DNA of 64,000 bases from an uncultured Candidatus Poseidoniales archaeon. Its GTDB lineage: Archaea; Thermoplasmatota; Poseidoniia; Poseidoniales; Poseidoniaceae. Shown in pieces: positions 63,683 to 64,000 of this stretch. The translations under genes were made by a program, and so were the position numbers. The stretch is taken from positions 1-64,000 of the forward strand of contig CAJJAP010000003.1 of assembly GCA_905182185.1 (NCBI GenBank), written 5' to 3'. Under the pieces are notes generated by a model. It saw only the letters and a list, made by a program, of their open reading frames with translations, made no database searches and was not told the DNA's origin. The number at the start of each line of letters is the position of its first letter. The first letter of the stretch is position 1.

Positions 63683-63823
63683 CCTCGTACAGATGTCAAT
63701 TTTAAATACTTAAAACATTCTGCAATACAGAATAACACGATGCAGCACCACGATTAGATTATTATTTAATTTAATTCTATTAAAATATCGAGGAATTGAA
63801 TATTCAATCGGAATTGTTGTAAC

Positions 63824-64000
63824 ATGGTGCTGTCTCGCAGGCATATGGATGACAGCAATTGGGTAGTTCTTAGCGAGCCGGAAGGGAAAATCTATGTCAT
63901 CGAATTATCTGAAGGCGTCACTAAAATCAAAGGCATTGGAGTCATAGATACAACAGCCACACTCGGTCAATTAGAAATTGGTGATTCAGTTCAATTCGGC
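63824..64000 (+). CDS. Probable tRNA (adenine-58) methyltransferase, N-terminal part
   Basis: Partial; the gene runs past the window end. About 59 residues: WVVLSEPEGKIYVIELSEG, TKIKGIGVIDTTATLGQLEIGDSV. This resembles the N-terminal beta barrel of archaeal TrmI/Trm61 enzymes, which make m1A58 in tRNA, but the catalytic half is not visible, so the call is tentative. ATG 63824 or 63845 starts; a weak TATA (ATTAAAATA) lies near 63778. Confidence 0.45.
   Translation, partial: MVLSRRHMDDSNWVVLSEPEGKIYVIELSEGVTKIKGIGVIDTTATLGQLEIGDSVQFG

Noticed and set aside
63735..63835. Inverted CAGCACCA / TGGTGCTG pair in the gap before the last gene
   Set aside because: Eight bases only and about 80 bases apart; no further structure to support an operator or attachment site.
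1..64000. Insertion sequences, transposases, integrases, rRNA genes
   Set aside because: None seen. No transposase or integrase motif was noticed and no rRNA sequence appears; apparent accessory genes have no mobile element next to them.

Overview
The window is archaeal and most resembles a planktonic marine Thermoplasmatota genome of the Marine Group II type (Candidatus Poseidoniales). That assignment is inference from gene content and protein style; there is no rRNA to confirm it. Archaeal markers are transcription factor TFB, archaeosine tRNA-guanine transglycosylase (tgtA), CTP-dependent riboflavin kinase, archaeal NadM, a membrane-spanning LonB protease, a DRG-type GTPase, ribosomal protein L40e, UPF0147, a PibD-type prepilin peptidase and a DUF835 protein. 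Base composition is AT-rich, genes are tightly packed on both strands, and intergenic gaps are mostly under 200 bases. Several first genes have a TATA-like box about 26 bases before the start codon (leaderless transcripts), whereas genes inside operons carry GGAGGTG-type ribosome binding sites. Many proteins are exported or membrane-anchored, with acidic Ca-binding-type repeats or proline-rich tails.

Layout. 1-4.6 kb: end of a radical SAM gene, an exported cyclophilin with thrombospondin-3 repeats, pdxT, nadM and an alanine/serine-glyoxylate-type aminotransferase, all on the minus strand. 4.6-7.5 kb: a small Lys/Ala-rich protein, grpE, an unknown protein and the DRG GTPase. 7.5-13.3 kb: a complete SUF iron-sulfur operon (sufC-B-D-S-E and a SufT-like gene), with an Nfu-type gene divergent from it. 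13.4-16.4 kb: a Bat-type HTH regulator and a long tgtA. 16.4-23.4 kb: a two-ATPase, two-permease ABC export cluster with accessory membrane proteins. 23.4-28 kb: TPR protein, truA, glycine C-acetyltransferase, ribK and two unknown membrane proteins. 28-34 kb: a DUF835 protein overlapping a DnaA-like AAA+ protein, a YkgJ-type cluster protein and citrate synthase. 34-42 kb: phosphodiesterase-like protein, PAP2 membrane protein, tatC, PHP phosphoesterase, folD, a lipoprotein and tRNA-Thr. 42-49 kb: aminotransferase, pheS, a three-gene cassette ending in a dual-specificity phosphatase, a duplicated membrane protein and tRNA-Ala. 49-55 kb: purA, tfb, small zinc proteins, a metallo-beta-lactamase-fold protein without its metal ligands, L40e and prepilin peptidase. 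55-64 kb: AI-2E-type and MFS transporters, lonB, a very large exported protein and the start of a probable tRNA methyltransferase.

The most unusual element is the DUF835 / DnaA-like pair at 28.2-32.4 kb. Archaea normally lack DnaA, and this AAA+ domain follows the DnaA order of motifs but has Arg in place of the Walker A Lys and no recognisable DnaA DNA-binding domain. Other notable points are a tgtA lacking its zinc ligands, a GDPD-like enzyme whose HRG motif lies at the wrong end, and the phosphatase cassette. Seven single-base frameshifts interrupt otherwise intact conserved genes (cyclophilin, pdxT, an ABC ATPase, tatC, and three in one exported protein). They most likely reflect sequence errors rather than gene decay, so these genes are listed as fragments that belong together.
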